64,000 bases of DNA, taken from positions 41,775,260 to 41,839,259 of the forward strand of contig NC_083576.1 of NCBI RefSeq assembly GCF_027579695.1. Reading direction: 5' to 3'. Shown here piece by piece: positions 34,752 through 46,603 of this stretch. The notes under the pieces were generated by a model. That model had not been told where the DNA came from, searched no databases, and saw nothing but the letters and a program-made list of their open reading frames with translations. The stretch comes from Neoarius graeffei (lineage: Eukaryota > Chordata > Actinopteri > Siluriformes > Ariidae). Numbering within the stretch: position 1 is the first letter of the stretch; every line of letters starts with the position of its first letter. A program made the translations under genes and the position numbers.

Positions 34752-36724
34752 TACCCTTGAGCAAGGCACCTAACCCCCAACTGCTCCCTAGGCTGCTCTG
34801 GGTATGTTGTGCATTGCTCTGGAGAAGAGCATCTGCTAAATGCATGTAATGTAAATGCTTAACAAGATAATAAGGCATGGGATAAGATACCGAATCATTA
34901 AAATCTATTTTAGACAAGATAAGAGATTCGATTAACTGTTTCCTTATGTGAAATGGAGCAAAGTTAAGTTTTCTAAGAACAGCTAATGTCTCATAGCAAT
35001 TTGAGATTTTTGAGTTGATATCACCAGTCCACTGCAAATTTTGATAGATCTCAGTTCCAAGGAGATAAGCTGTGGTAATCCATTCAAGCTAGTCCATTAA
35101 CAGAGAGGTTGGCTTGGTAGTCATCAAGCTGGTGAGCACATGCAACTTGTTGAGTAGACAGCAGAATATACTTGGTTTTCTGTGGGTTTAAGGCAAGATT
35201 GTTGCCATGAGACCAAGATGACAGCTGACCAAGAGCATGTTTAATCACTCCTCATAGTCTTTCATGTCATCTGGCTTAGCATGTGATTAAGTGTCATTGT
35301 CAGCATATTGGTGAGACAAAACTGAGTCAAGCTCATCTGAGAGATCATTAACATAAAGATTGAACAAAATGGGACTGAAAATCGAACCCTGAGGAACACC
35401 CAAAACAGGTTGGGGACTAGGATGAAGAATTCTATGAATAACTCTCCACACCTCCTTTGGCTTACAGGACGATAGAGCCTTGTGATAGAACTCACGCTTT
35501 GCTTCATTTTCTGAGATTTTAATTTGTTCCAAGCGTCTTTATACTTATTCCAAGCAGGCTCACTCTTTTTCTCATGTGCCCTTTCACGGACAGACCGACA
35601 GCTTTCTTGGAGACGTGGTATGTTAAGGTTCTTCCTCCAGGGTGCAGGTGGACGAGTAACTTTAGTGCACTTAAGTGGAGCATGTCGATCCAAACATTCA
35701 CGAATGAGTGAGTTGAGTAACTCGACTTGCATATCGGGATCATCGGTTGAATGTATCAAGTTCAAAGGAAATTCCCCAAAGTCTCTGATGAACACCTGTT
35801 TGTTGAAATGATATTCATGACAAATTAACTTGTACCTGAGCATAAAATGAGTGACTTGAACATTGACGCATACATAATGAGCATCACGGTCTCTTATCAG
35901 TAGACAAGGAGGTACTCCAGAATGAATGATGTGCTTTGGCCTGTTGGTGATAATATGATCCATTAACGTAGCAGAATGTAAGGTAGTGTGGGTTGCTGTG
36001 CTAACAAGTTGTTTTAAGTTTAAAGTAGTTAATATGTCCATATATTTCACTGTAGCTGGTTTGTCAGGGAGGAGCAAGTGACGTTAAAATCACCAGTAAG
36101 AAGAAGCATTCCATCCCATGAGATGACGAGGTCACTAAGTAATGACGCAAAGTTGTCCAGCCAATCTGCAAACAGCTACACAGTATCAGACCAGTAGACT
36201 GTTCCAAGGAGAACTTTACTGTGTTTGTTCCTGCCTTCTATCTCAAACCATTGAGGCTCCATTATTGGATATCTTTTTTCGATATCAGATCTTCTTTTAA
36301 AGTTTAATGAATCCTTGATGTAGATGCTAACTCCACCACCTTTCATCTTGTCTCTGTTGTTGAAAACACACACATGCAACGTTAGGGGGTGGTTTAACAC
36401 ACTCAGAGGAAAGTGCTATCCACCCAATTCCATATGCATGAGCTCACAGATGGCTATGACTGGTTTGCATTGCTGTAATTGACAAAGAATTGACACTATG
36501 CCACCCCTCCCTTCCTGAGAGCACAGGCCAATTTTGCTCACTTGAGCTTGGTCACTGAGATCCAAAGTAGTGATCTCTGGATGATAGGGTAAACGCTTTT
36601 CTGTGGCACCACTCAGGAGGGAAAAATATTTTATGTTTGTTTGTTTGTTTGTTTTAAATCTAATGCTCTCCCTTAGAGACAGGATGAGAAGTTTTGTCAT
36701 TCAGGAGAGACTCAGAGTAGAACC

Positions 36725-37005
36725 CCGCTTCCTCCACATCAAAAGGAGTTAGTTGAGATGGTTTGGGCACCTTGTTAGGATGCCCACTGGACGCCTCCCA
36801 GGGGAGGTTCTCTGGGCATGCCCCACCAGGAGAAGACCAGGGGCAGACCCAGGACACGCTGGAGAGATTACATCTCTCGGCTGGCCTGGGAACGCCTTGG
36901 TATTCCCCTGGAAGTCTGGGCTACTCTGCTTAGGCTGCTACCCCCGTGACCCAGACAAGTGGTAGAAAATGGATGGATGGATGGATGGATGGATGGATGG
37001 ATGTT
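36725..37005 (+). mobile_element. Rex3/RTE-type LINE 3' end
   Basis: 5'-truncated tail with the typical segments CTGGACGCCTCCCAGGGGAG, GACCCAGGACACGCTGGAG, CTCGGCTGGCCTGGGAACGC and CTGCTACCCCCGTGACCC, ending in (GGAT)n at 36,970-37,003. Confidence 0.8.
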
Positions 37006-38342
37006 TTTGTTAATCTAAACGCTTGTTGCCATTTTTCATGTTCAGCCACAATACAGGTGCACTCCGTTTTTTGTGCTGTGTTGCTAAATGTTAGAAAATG
37101 GATTCATTCATAGATTGGCGGACTTCAACAGAAAAGTAGTAAAAGAAAATAATGTTTTGGGTTTTTTTTATCTAATGTACATGGGCTTAAGTTACTGGGG
37201 GGATGAACCCCCCTCCAATAATACAAACTGGCCAAAACAACCCCCCAAATAATCAAATCATCATGATGAATGAAAAAATATTAACTGTTTTAAAATATGA
37301 TAAATGGCTTGTTTTACCAACTTAGTGTAAGTAGCAAGACTTGGTGACACACAACCAATTCTTTTCTCCCTGCACCTTCTCACAAGCTGGAGTGAGTGGT
37401 AGCAAGCTGGCATTTAAAATGAAAAGAGGCACAAAAGACCAATCAACAGTTTTAACTTGTTGGTCGAATAAAAACAGAAAAACCTCTTCCCAACAGGAGG
37501 TATGCTACTGTAATGGCACTACCACTTATCAGTCAAATAATTGAATGAAAGACTTATTTTCTGCTGTGGTTTTATTGTATTAGGTGAACTGTTAGCTGAT
37601 GAGCATCAATAACGCTTTTTCTGAGGTCCTCAGAAATCTCCTTTGTTGATGCTAGCTTTTATCAGCATACTTACTGAGTACCATGCTAGATTTGCTTGCC
37701 ACCTTTATTAATAAAACTAATAACTGCATTTGCTTCCCTCTTCTGACACTATTTTAATGTGCAACCTAGTTTCTGTTTTCCTTTTTTGACCCACACTTAT
37801 TATTCTGATTTATGAAAATAAATTGTCTTTTGTTCTATTTGATTGAAATTATTACATGAATTCAATCACTATTTTATGTTATGAACTTTAATAAAATGCA
37901 CTTATGATGGTTTGTTTTGTGACAATAGCAACTACAGTTAAAAAGATTTAGAAATTACCACACTGATGCAGGGCATCTCCATTGCTTAGTCATTACAAAG
38001 AAATCCAACTGAACAGATTTTCTGCTTTATAGGCAAGGGAGTTTCCCTGTCTTTCTTAGAAGAAAAAGAAAAACTCACGATACCCATCAGAGATAAGGAA
38101 CAACACTGATCCATTACTAGTATGTGGTTAAACAGGAAGCTCACACAAAATGGTTCCAGCTGAGTAACAATTCTTCATAATTATGCACACATGACCATTT
38201 TCACGGGGTGAGGCATTAATGTAAAGCATTTATTCATTCTAGACTATGTTACAAATGCATTATAAATAAACTAATTACTAAATCAAACGTATAGCAGCCT
38301 GGGAAAGCCTTTAATATGGTGAGATCTTAACAGTTCTTATTA
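37006..38342. other. AT-rich sequence with a Tc1 fragment
   Basis: 37,595-37,645 is the reverse complement of part of the family-3 Tc1 transposase (TTTCTGAGGACCTCAGAAA, TTATTGATGCTCATCAG; compare 38,730-38,780). Nothing else recognisable. Confidence 0.5.
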
Positions 38343-38344
38343 TA

Positions 38345-39968
38345 CAGTGGTGCTTGAAAGTTTGTGAACCCTTTAGAATTTTCTATATTTCTGCATAAAT
38401 ATGACATCATCAGAAAACATCATCAGATTTTCACACAAGTCCTAAAAGTAGATAAAGAGAACCCAGTTAAACAAATGAGACAAAAATATTATACTTGGTA
38501 ATTTATTTATTGAGGAAAACGATCCAATATTACATATCTGTGAGTGGCAAAAGTATGTGAACCTCTAGGATTAGCAGTTAATTTGAAGGTGAAATTAGAG
38601 GCAGGTGTTTTCAATCAATGGGATGACAATCAGGTGTAGTGGGCACCTGTTTTATTTAAAATAAAACAGGGATCTATCAATGTCTAAGCTTCACAACACG
38701 TTTGTGGAAGTGTATTGGCACGAACAAAGGAAATTTCTGAGGACCTCAGAAAAAGAGTTATTGATGCTCATCAGGCTGGAAAAGGTTACAAAACCATCTC
38801 TAAAGAGTTTGGACTCCACCAATCCACAGTCAGACAGATTGTGTACAAATGAAGGAAATTCAAGACCATTGTTACCCTCCCCAGGAGTGGTCGACCAACA
38901 AAGATCACTCCAAGAGCAAGGCGTGTAATAGTCGGCAAGGTCACAAAGGACCCCAGGGTAACTTCTAAGCAACTGAAGGCCTCTCTCACATTGGCTAATG
39001 TTAATGTTCATGAGTCCACCATCAGGAGAACATTGAACAACAATGGTGTGCATGGCAGGGTTGCAAGGAGAAAGCCACTGCTCTCCAAAAAGAACATTAC
39101 TGCTTGTCTGCTGTTTGCTAATGATCACATGGACAAGCCAGAAGGCTATTGGAAAAATGTTTTGTGGATGGATGAGACCAAAATAGAACTTTTTGGTTTG
39201 AATGAGAAGTGTTATGTTTGGAGAAAGCAAAATGCTGCATTCCAGCATTTGTACACATTCCAGCAGTTATCCCATCTGTGAAACATGGTGGTGGTAGTAT
39301 CATGGTTTGGGCCTGTTTTGCTGCATCTGGGCCAGGATGGCTTGCCATCATTGATGGAACAATTAATTCTGAATTATACCAGCAAATTCTAAAGGAAAAT
39401 GTCAGGACATCTGTCCATGAACTGAATCTCAAGAGAAGGTGTGTCATGCAGCAAGACAACAACCCTAAGCACATGAGTTGTTCTACCAAAGAATGGTCAA
39501 AGAAGAATAAAGTTAATGTTTTGGAATGGCCAACTCAAAGTCCTGACCTTAATCCAGTGGAAATGTTGTGGAAGGACCTGAAGCGAGCAGTTCATGTGAG
39601 GAAACCCACCAACATCCCAGAGTTGAAGATGTTCTGTATGGAGGAATGGGCTAAAATTCCTCCAAGCCAGTGTGCAGGACTGATCAACAGTTACTGGAAA
39701 CATTTAGTTGCAGTTATTGCTGCACAAGGGGATCACACCAGATACTGAAAGCAAAGGTTCACATACTTTTGCCACTCACAGATATGTAATATTGGATCAT
39801 TTTCCCCAATAAATAAATGACCAAGTATAATATTTTTGTCTCATTTGTTTAACTGGGTTCTTTTTATCTACTTTTAGGACTTGTGTGAAAATCTGATGAT
39901 GTTTTAGGTCATATTTATGCAGAAATATAGAAAATTCTAAAGGGTTCACAAACTTTCAAGCACCACTG
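38345..39968 (+). mobile_element. Tc1-like transposon, family 3
   Basis: Ends CAGTGGTGCTTGAAAGTTTG with the inverse at 39,949-39,968; TA at 38,343-38,344 and 39,969-39,970. Inner repeats TACATATCTGTGAGTGGCAA occur near both ends. Confidence 0.95.
38680..39748 (+). pseudogene. Tc1 transposase, family 3, frameshifted
   Basis: The frame shifts near 38,730, shows an in-frame TGA near 38,849 (IVYK followed by stop) and shifts again near 39,245. Readable motifs: RVIDAHQAGKGYKTISKEF (helix-turn-helix), [11 protein letters not shown] (first Asp), QQDNNPKH (second Asp), SPDLNPVEMLW (Glu, 34-residue spacing), ending GDHTRY. Confidence 0.88.
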
Positions 39969-39970
39969 TA

Positions 39971-41185
39971 TAGCATTCTTAAATTTAACTTTAATATGTT
40001 TCTCTTTTGCACAAATCTAAGACAAGTTAAGAGTATTTTAAAATTTGGTTACCTCCAAATGTGAAAATTTAGAAAATGGCATTTAAAGATTCTGTTCATT
40101 TGAGATTGTATAAAAAGCCACTGTTATTAATTGATTTAATATATAATAAATAAATAAATAAATAAATAAATATAATATAACAGTGAAAACTACAGATTAA
40201 ATATAATTTGTAAACTAAATAGAAAATGCATTTTAATAGTTTCAAGCATGAAACAGTCTTGTTTATTGGCAGATACTAATAGTCTATTTTCTGTTTGCTA
40301 ATTTAAGCATTTATTTCTACAAAAAGAGTAAAATTATCTGCCAATAGAATAAAAAAATGTAAACCTTGAAATTACAATGAATGAATGAATGAATGAATGA
40401 AAGTCTAGAAATGAGTTTAATTTTAGATTTTTTTTTTGTAATCTTACAATAGGACATACTAGTTAAATATAATCTCATTCAAAATACTTTCACTCAATTT
40501 CTTTTTTTTTTTTTTTGCAGTGTTGTTTTGAGTACCACAAAACAGTATTTTGCCAAATAAGGCCCTTCTTTTTGAAAACTTTAAATCTTTATTTTAAGAG
40601 TAAATGTAAGATCATATATCATTTTCATTCATTCATTCATTCATTCATTCATTCATCTTCAGTAACTCCTTTATTCGGTTTGGGGTGGCAGTGGATCTGG
40701 AGCCCTGATGGAACACCTAATGTGAGGTGTAAATACATCCTGGATGGGAATCCTTGACCTTGACCATGTGAGGCATCAATGCTGCACCCCATACAACCCT
40801 ATATAATTTTCAATTATCTAAAATTCAATGGACCTTTGAAAGAAGCTTCTCAGCTATTTACAAATTTTGATTCTGATTAGCTTATTCAGACTGGGGTTCA
40901 GGGCAAAAACCTCCCTGTATGTAATCATTCACCTACCAAAGCACAAATTTACTGTAAATGTAATACATGAAATGTCAAATAGAGCCCCATTGGAGATATG
41001 GAAATAATAGCATCATTATGATGCAGCTAAAATAGCAGCTGGGTGATTCAAGGCAGTAGAAGATAATAATAAGATAAGTGGTTAGCATGAGTCTGAAAAG
41101 CATTGTAAAAGTTTTCCTTACCACTTGGGTAAAACTGCCTTTTTGTGGCTATAGTATGAGAAATAACTATAGTGCAATATACAGT
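39971..41185. other. intergenic, microsatellites and a SINE 3' fragment
   Basis: (AAAT)n at 40,145-40,170, (GAAT)n at 40,377-40,400, (CATT)n at 40,626-40,656. 40,655-40,760 resembles the 3' half of a decayed DANA-like SINE (GTGGATCTGGAGCCCTGATG, ACATCCTGGATGGGA). No gene. Confidence 0.6.
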
Positions 41186-41189
41186 CAAA

Positions 41190-41233
41190 GGAATTTCCCT
41201 CTCCCATGGAATTTATATTTGGGAGTTTTAAAA
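41190..41233 (+). promoter_or_regulatory. candidate promoter of the cytokine-like gene
   Basis: GGAATTTCCC at 41,190-41,199 fits the NF-kappaB consensus. TTTTAAAA at 41,226-41,233 is a TATA-like box 60 bases before the start codon, implying a very short 5' UTR. Both are usual in inducible cytokine genes; function is inferred. Confidence 0.45.
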
Positions 41234-41293
41234 GCTGCATCACTCAACTGATAAAACACGGGCTGAATAGAACTCAAAGACATAGAAGGGACA

Positions 41294-41998
41294 ATGAATG
41301 CTGTTCCAGGCTTCATCTTTTTGCTGTCATTGATTGCAAGTTGTCACTTTTTTCCATTGACAGAGTTTGACATCGACTTGCAAGAAATTGAAAGACTAAA
41401 CCCGGTAAGTTATACACTTGCTTTATTGAATGTATAGAAAACTATACATTAAATAAAAAACTTTACTAGTTTAAGAAGCTTAATAATTTATGCATTTGTT
41501 TTTAATAGAACTGTACAGATGGCCACCAAAAGCCAATGGTAAGTACTCTCAGGATATCTAAATCAGTTAAATTTAATTGTTTTAATAAAGTGAGCAAAAG
41601 CAATCCAATATTTAAGCAATGTTAAAATATTTTTATCTGATTTGAAATGGTAAGACGATGCACTGTGAATGTGTTTCAAACAACTCTTATCTGATCATAG
41701 ATTGTATCACACTCAAGCATTGCAGTGACTTCCTTCCAATAATATTCTTTGTAGTGTTATGCAGTGCATGTATATAATTCCCATTGGAGAAATACACTTT
41801 TATTTGTAGGATGCAAGGATTTGGGTTAGTTTTATTTTAGCTTCTACACGGACACTGCCCTCGAATAATCTGTGAAGCAGGTTCACTGTCAAAATGTAAA
41901 GTCTGTGTGTTCAAACAACCTGGATTAAGTTACTCGTTTCTATGATTATAGGAACCTAACTGCCAGTGGCTAAACATTTCCCGCACAATGGTAAGTGC

Positions 41999-42084
<86 letters not shown>

Positions 42085-42758
42085 CTTGATGAATGACTAT
42101 AAGGAAAATGTAGTGCTACAGACTGCAACAATTTTTGGATACAGTGCAGCTAAACTAGGCATACCAGTGTGACTTGCAAATATGCCCCCCATTTAAAAAA
42201 ATATTCATCATGTATCATGTGAAACACTAGAAGGGAGCGATTCAGGTTGTATGGGGCAAAATTCACTCTTGTTGGGTGAAATTTGTCTGGTTGGTGAATA
42301 ACTAGAAGTAGTGTTGCACTGCAACTCAGGGAAACCTGGTTGTTTTTACTGAGTTGTCAGGCCACTGCCGGATATGACGTCACACCAACCAGAGCAAAAG
42401 GAGCAAATTCAGTAAGGCAAGTGAAATTATGATGGCAAATTCTCAGCTTCGTGCAAATGAGAACCACAAGAGTTCTCGCACAACCATAAGTTCTCGCATG
42501 TGATATGTTTGGTGCATGATGTTCTGTAGAGAGACAGGAGTCATAAAAAAAAGTCTGACCAAGATGGCAGAGGCTAAAGGTTAGATGTAGCATGAAAATG
42601 TTATGTTGCATTGCATGTCGATTTAACTGGTGCTCCTAAAATTTTCAGTAAGGAGCAACAGTACTACTAGTGGAAAAGGTTAGACTTGAGCCATGACATG
42701 TGCATTGGTTATTGGTTATCTATATTTCTATTCTAATAGTATAGAATAAGAATAAATA

Positions 42759-42823
<65 letters not shown>

Positions 42824-43561
42824 TTATAATCTAAAATTATTTATCTATTTATTTCCTTTTAAGAGCTGCACTGATCTTATTGAACAAGGACTATGCAAAC
42901 TAAACATGGTTTGCAACATTTCTGACAGCAAGACACATAAAACATGTCGAATCCTTGAAAGACTTCAGGTAAGGATAGATTTAATTTGAAGAATTTTTTT
43001 TATATTTCGTAATAGTTGGAATTATTATGAGGAGAAACTAAAAGACTCTTGTTTTAGAAGTCTCTGGTTTTATTTTGAATGATTACTTAGAATATAATTA
43101 TGGACATTTTTATTTTCAATAAGTAACCCACTTATCACAGAGCATGCCAAATTGTTCAGTTGTTAATTCAAATATTTAATTAAAATAATTAAAATAAAAT
43201 CAAATTCCAATGTTTAATTTACAGAATTAAAATGCTAATTTGTGAAACAGTATAAACAGTATCTTTTATTTGGCTTTTTGCTATGCAAAGCACCTCCAAT
43301 TGCCTCATACAAGGGGTTACAATGTGCTATAATATAAATAAGCTTGCTTTGCCTAACATACACACATTTACCTACTAAAACCGTGCATCTGGGTGTCTTG
43401 ACTAAATTTCTGTTGTTTTTTTTTCCCCCCTCTAGAATCTTGTGACCACTGACCAAACACTGTGTAAACTCCCAATGCCTCAGTGCCAGTTTTTGAATTA
43501 CATCAGAACGGTGTACCAAAGAGCAAACAGTATTCCAGTATCACAATCAGGAAAAAGTTAG
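41294..43561 (+). CDS. short-chain four-helix cytokine-like secreted protein (5 exons)
   Basis: Exons: 41,294-41,404; 41,509-41,538; 41,952-41,990; 42,864-42,968; 43,436-43,561 (TAG). All four introns are phase 0 with GTAAGT/GTAAGG donors and AG acceptors. The 136-residue product has a hydrophobic signal peptide (FIFLLSLIASC, residues 7-17), then eight Cys (39, 51, 62, 71, 77, 88, 105, 112) and three N-glycosylation sequons (38, 55, 78). Predicted helices: DIDLQEIERL, TCRILERLQNL and FLNYIRTVYQRAN. It should act outside the cell through a class I cytokine receptor. Small size, all-phase-0 introns and helix placement fit the IL-4/13, IL-9, IL-3/IL-5 group; two tiny internal exons favour an IL-9- or IL-3-like layout, but this rests on memory. 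No frame defects. The family is confident only at superfamily level. Confidence 0.72.
42003..42083. repeat. (TATC)n microsatellite beside a splice donor
   Basis: About 20 tetranucleotide units begin roughly 12 bases after the exon-3 donor of the cytokine-like gene. Confidence 0.98.
42762..42823. repeat. (TA)n(CA)n microsatellite near exon 4
   Basis: Ends about 40 bases before the exon-4 acceptor of the cytokine-like gene, in the branch-point zone. Confidence 0.97.
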
Positions 43562-43720
43562 GATAATCAGAAATTAGGAAAAATATAATTATATACTACT
43601 AAAACTTTAATTATTTCTTTATTTAATAATGTAGATATAGACAAGTATTTTGGTTTCCAGTCAATGTTTCACAGTGGTACAATTAATTAAGGAGATAATT
43701 TCCTATTTCTAGACCAAGTG

Positions 43721-44030
43721 TGGCAACACAGTGGTTAGCATCCTCACCTCACAGCAAGCAGGTTCTGGGTTCAAACCTTGCAGCCGAATGGGGCCTTTCT
43801 GTGTGGAGTTTGCATGTTCTCCCACTGCCTGCATGGATTTCCTCCCACAGTTCAAAGACATATGGACTAAGTCAACTGGTTACTCTAAATTTCCCATAGG
43901 TGTGAAAGTGATTATGAATGGTTGTTCATCTCTGTTCGCCCTGCAAGAATTTGGTGACCTGCCTAGGGTCTACCTTTGGTACTCTCGCCTGAAGTCAGCT
44001 GAGATTGGCTTCAGTTTCCAGCTTGTGTTT
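43721..44030 (+). mobile_element. DANA-type SINE, old copy
   Basis: Diverged but alignable from head (GTGGCAACACAGTGGTTAGC) through GTGTGGAGTTTGCATGTTCT to the 3' part. It lies between the stop codon of the cytokine-like gene and the candidate polyadenylation signal, so it may be part of its 3' UTR. Confidence 0.8.
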
Positions 44031-44631
44031 CATTTTCAGTCCATATGTACAGTATTATGCTAACTCAGAAGGCAAACATTTTTATACACATTTTGCTCTG
44101 TGTTCAGGAGGCTGTACATTTCATTATTTGTTCTTGTTTGAAATTATAGCAGACATAATATTTAAATAGGTACACGTTTCTGTACACATCTAGTCATATT
44201 TATCATTTCTAAATCTTATTAATAACATGATTTCTGCTTTATTTCTATTATGTATTTTTTTTCCTCAAAACTCTATCAAACCAGCCATGTTTCTGTTTTG
44301 ACGGTTAAAAATAATCAGTCATAATCAGCCTCTGGTTTGTAATAATATCCATCTGTACAGGCTAATTGTTCCTTCAAAAATCACACTGTGATGTTATGCT
44401 TTAATCTATCTTTCATTTTCTAAAATTGTCAAGAAGGGGTAGAAAACAAGCATTTACATTCTAGGTTTTCAGTCATGTTTAATTCAGGAAATCAAAATTA
44501 CCATTCAAAATTCTGATTCTGTTGTATGAGAATTTTCTCTCTGGACCAGATAAATTGGGTCTTTGTCATCATGAAAAATTGTCAGAAAAAAACTGACATT
44601 GTGGTCAGTTTGTTAATCTCTTTTTATCTAC

Positions 44632-44637
44632 AATAAA
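44632..44637 (+). promoter_or_regulatory. candidate polyadenylation signal
   Basis: AATAAA about 1.07 kb after the stop codon. Several ATTTA pentamers (for example 43,621-43,625 and near 44,158 and 44,203) lie between, as in unstable cytokine mRNAs. Which signal is used is unknown. Confidence 0.35.
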
Positions 44638-44639
44638 AT

Positions 44640-45053
44640 GGCTCTGGTGATTAACATTTTCATTGCTAGCCATCATCTTGGTGCTAATACCCTTAGTTTG
44701 CTTGTAATGTATGCACTAGATGGGTAGGCCAAAAGTGCTTAGATTCAGCATGTTCTTTATTAATTATGCCAAACCAGGAATCATTATCAAAGTCTGTAAA
44801 AAACGTTCAAAATAAAAGCAGGCATCAATATCCAAAATTCATAATCCATATTTATAAACCATGAATACAAATGAACATTAAAAAATCAGAAAGACTAGAC
44901 ATGAACAAGAACAAAGAATCAAGGCTCAGAAATGTATGATACAATCAACAATGAAATAAAAGTGCTTAAGTACATCGACTAATCAGGGCATGAACTATTC
45001 ACAGATGAAAGTAATAATGACACATGAGGAAGACAAGCAAAGACAAGATGGGG
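44640..45053. other. unassigned AT-rich sequence
   Basis: A-rich with no recognisable element or exon. Confidence 0.4.
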
Positions 45054-45064
45054 CAGAGAAGTCC

Positions 45065-45438
45065 ATCCCATCCATCCATTATCTGTAGCCACTTATCCTG
45101 TACAGGGTTGCAGACAAACTAGAGCCTATCCCAGCTGACTATGGGCAAGATAGGGTACACCCTGGACAAGTCACCAGGTCATCGCAGAGCTAACACATAG
45201 AGACAAACAACCATTCACACTCACATTCACACCTATGGTCAATTTAGAGCCACCAATTAGCCTAATCTGCATGTCTTTGGATTGTGGGGGAAACCGGAGC
45301 ACCCAGAGGAAACCCACACAGACACAGGGAGAACATGCAAACTCCACATAGAAAGGTCCTTGTCGACCGCTGGGTTCAAACCCAGGGCCTTCTTGCTGTG
45401 AGGCAACAGTGCTAAACACTACACCACCATGCTGCCCA
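45065..45438 (-). mobile_element. DANA-type SINE
   Basis: Target duplication CAGAGAAGTCC at 45,054-45,064 and 45,439-45,449. Complete, moderately diverged. Confidence 0.92.
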
Positions 45439-45599
45439 CAGAGAAGTCCTGAAGCATAAAGTTAACATTGAGAGCTGCAGCATGCACTGAGAAAAGGGAT
45501 ATTTGACAGAACCTGCTCCATAGGCAGAACTTCTGAATCGCTGCATGAGTTAACACCCATGGGTAAAATGTCTGCAGTTTGCCCAAGGTCCTATGGTAG

Positions 45600-45790
45600 G
45601 CATGGCCCAGAAAGAACAACATCCTCCCTGGAGCCAGGAGGCAAAGCACCTCCTTACTGGAGCCAGGAGGTGAAATGGCGATGTCCTCATTGGACTCATG
45701 AGGTGGACTGTGGTGACATCCTTACTGGAGTCAAGAGGCAGATCAGTGATGTCCTTGCTAGAGTCAGAAGGTGGATAGGGCTGGCCATGA
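45600..45790. repeat. degenerate short tandem repeats
   Basis: Units of about 36-40 bp with the core GGAGCCAGGAGGxxxAxxxC...TCCTxxCTGGAG recur at least four times with much divergence. They lie upstream of the Gmr1-like gag. Confidence 0.55.
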
Positions 45791-45914
45791 AAAAGGTTGG
45801 GCTTAGCTGGAACGTTCATGTTTTCCAGATTGAGATGTCTTTGGGCAACCAGGTTTTCAGCCGATTGGTGTGCTCACCAGGGAGAATTAAGTGCCTTTTT
45901 AGGCCATTCAACTA

Positions 45915-46582
45915 GTGCAGCATGTTCTGCTCGTATATGCAGACCTGAAGCAAGCCATCCTGCAGTGTGTCAACTGCTCCCCAGAACAACATCGCTTCCG
46001 GACGCTGACATTGGAGGAGGTCAACTGGCCATTTGCATTCGGTCAACAGCTCTGGGATGCCTGCCAGCATTGGCTGAGGGTTGACGACTGCCGGCGGTGG
46101 CTGAGGGCAGCATATACTGTACCTGGTGACACTGGAGCAGTTCGTCCCATGACTTCCGAAAGGAACAGCATAGTGGGTCCAGTTTCGCTGCCTGGCATCG
46201 CTGGATCAAGCCATCAAATTGGTGGAAGACCACCTGGCAGCAGTTTTGGCTGCAAGCGGACATGTCGCCTCTTCTCTTTTTCTCTCCCCTTCTCCTTCCC
46301 TCTCCTCTCCCCATCCTCGCCCTGTTCCCCCACAGTGGAGGTGGGGGCCGACTCCCCCCCCAGCCTGCCCACTGCACCTGTGGTGTCCTCCCATCTTCCC
46401 CTTCCGTGTCTGTCTTCTCTCCACCCCCCGTGAGTGACACCCATAACACTGGTGCAGAGGTGAAGCCTGGGCTGGTATGCTGGTGCTGTGGGGAGCCTGG
46501 GCATCTCCAGAGTCAGTGTTCTGTGATGGAGGTGGGAACAGTGGTCCAGATCCCTGATGTGCCACAGACTACCCTCAACTGA
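45915..46582 (+). pseudogene. Gmr1-like Gag, SCAN-related part and zinc knuckle
   Basis: Near 46,000-46,080 the frame reads LTLEEVNWPFAFGQQLWDAC, typical of the capsid C-terminal (SCAN-related) region. After a Pro-rich spacer a CX2CX4HX4C knuckle (CWCCGEPGHLQSQC) lies at 46,478-46,519. The two halves are in different frames. Gag would coat the element RNA in cytoplasmic particles. Confidence 0.7.
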
Positions 46583-46603
46583 GCCGGAGCGTATCGTATA
46601 CTG

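Larger units (their letters stand above)
33068..34855 (+). mobile_element. V-SINE-like SINE split by Tc1 copy C
   Basis: The head (TCATGGCCTAAAGGTTAGAG and AGTTTGATTCCC) is at 33,068-33,153 and the middle and tail (GAGCAAGGCACCTAACCCCC, CATCTGCTAAATGCATG) at 34,752-34,855. The two parts join at the TA used by the Tc1. Same family as 2,695-2,927. Confidence 0.8.
31190..36720 (-). mobile_element. CR1/Jockey-like LINE broken by four insertions
   Basis: Read on the minus strand in order: endonuclease pieces (36,176-36,400, GGGVSIYIKDSLNF; 35,700-36,077); RT catalytic region 35,280-35,410 (PQGSIFSPILFNLYVNDL, then HQYAD, where the second catalytic Asp is displaced to NDT); thumb motif at 34,870-35,037 (KQLIESLILSKIDF); then LQLAAASFVTRHY at about 33,000-33,060; WLTL-like motif at 32,180-32,305; and the C-terminal SLPKDVRNCTSL at 31,320-31,400. 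Part of RT between endonuclease and catalytic box is deleted. Removing the inserts at 31,420-32,170, 32,314-32,992 and 33,068-34,855 joins the pieces in order. Confidence 0.75.
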
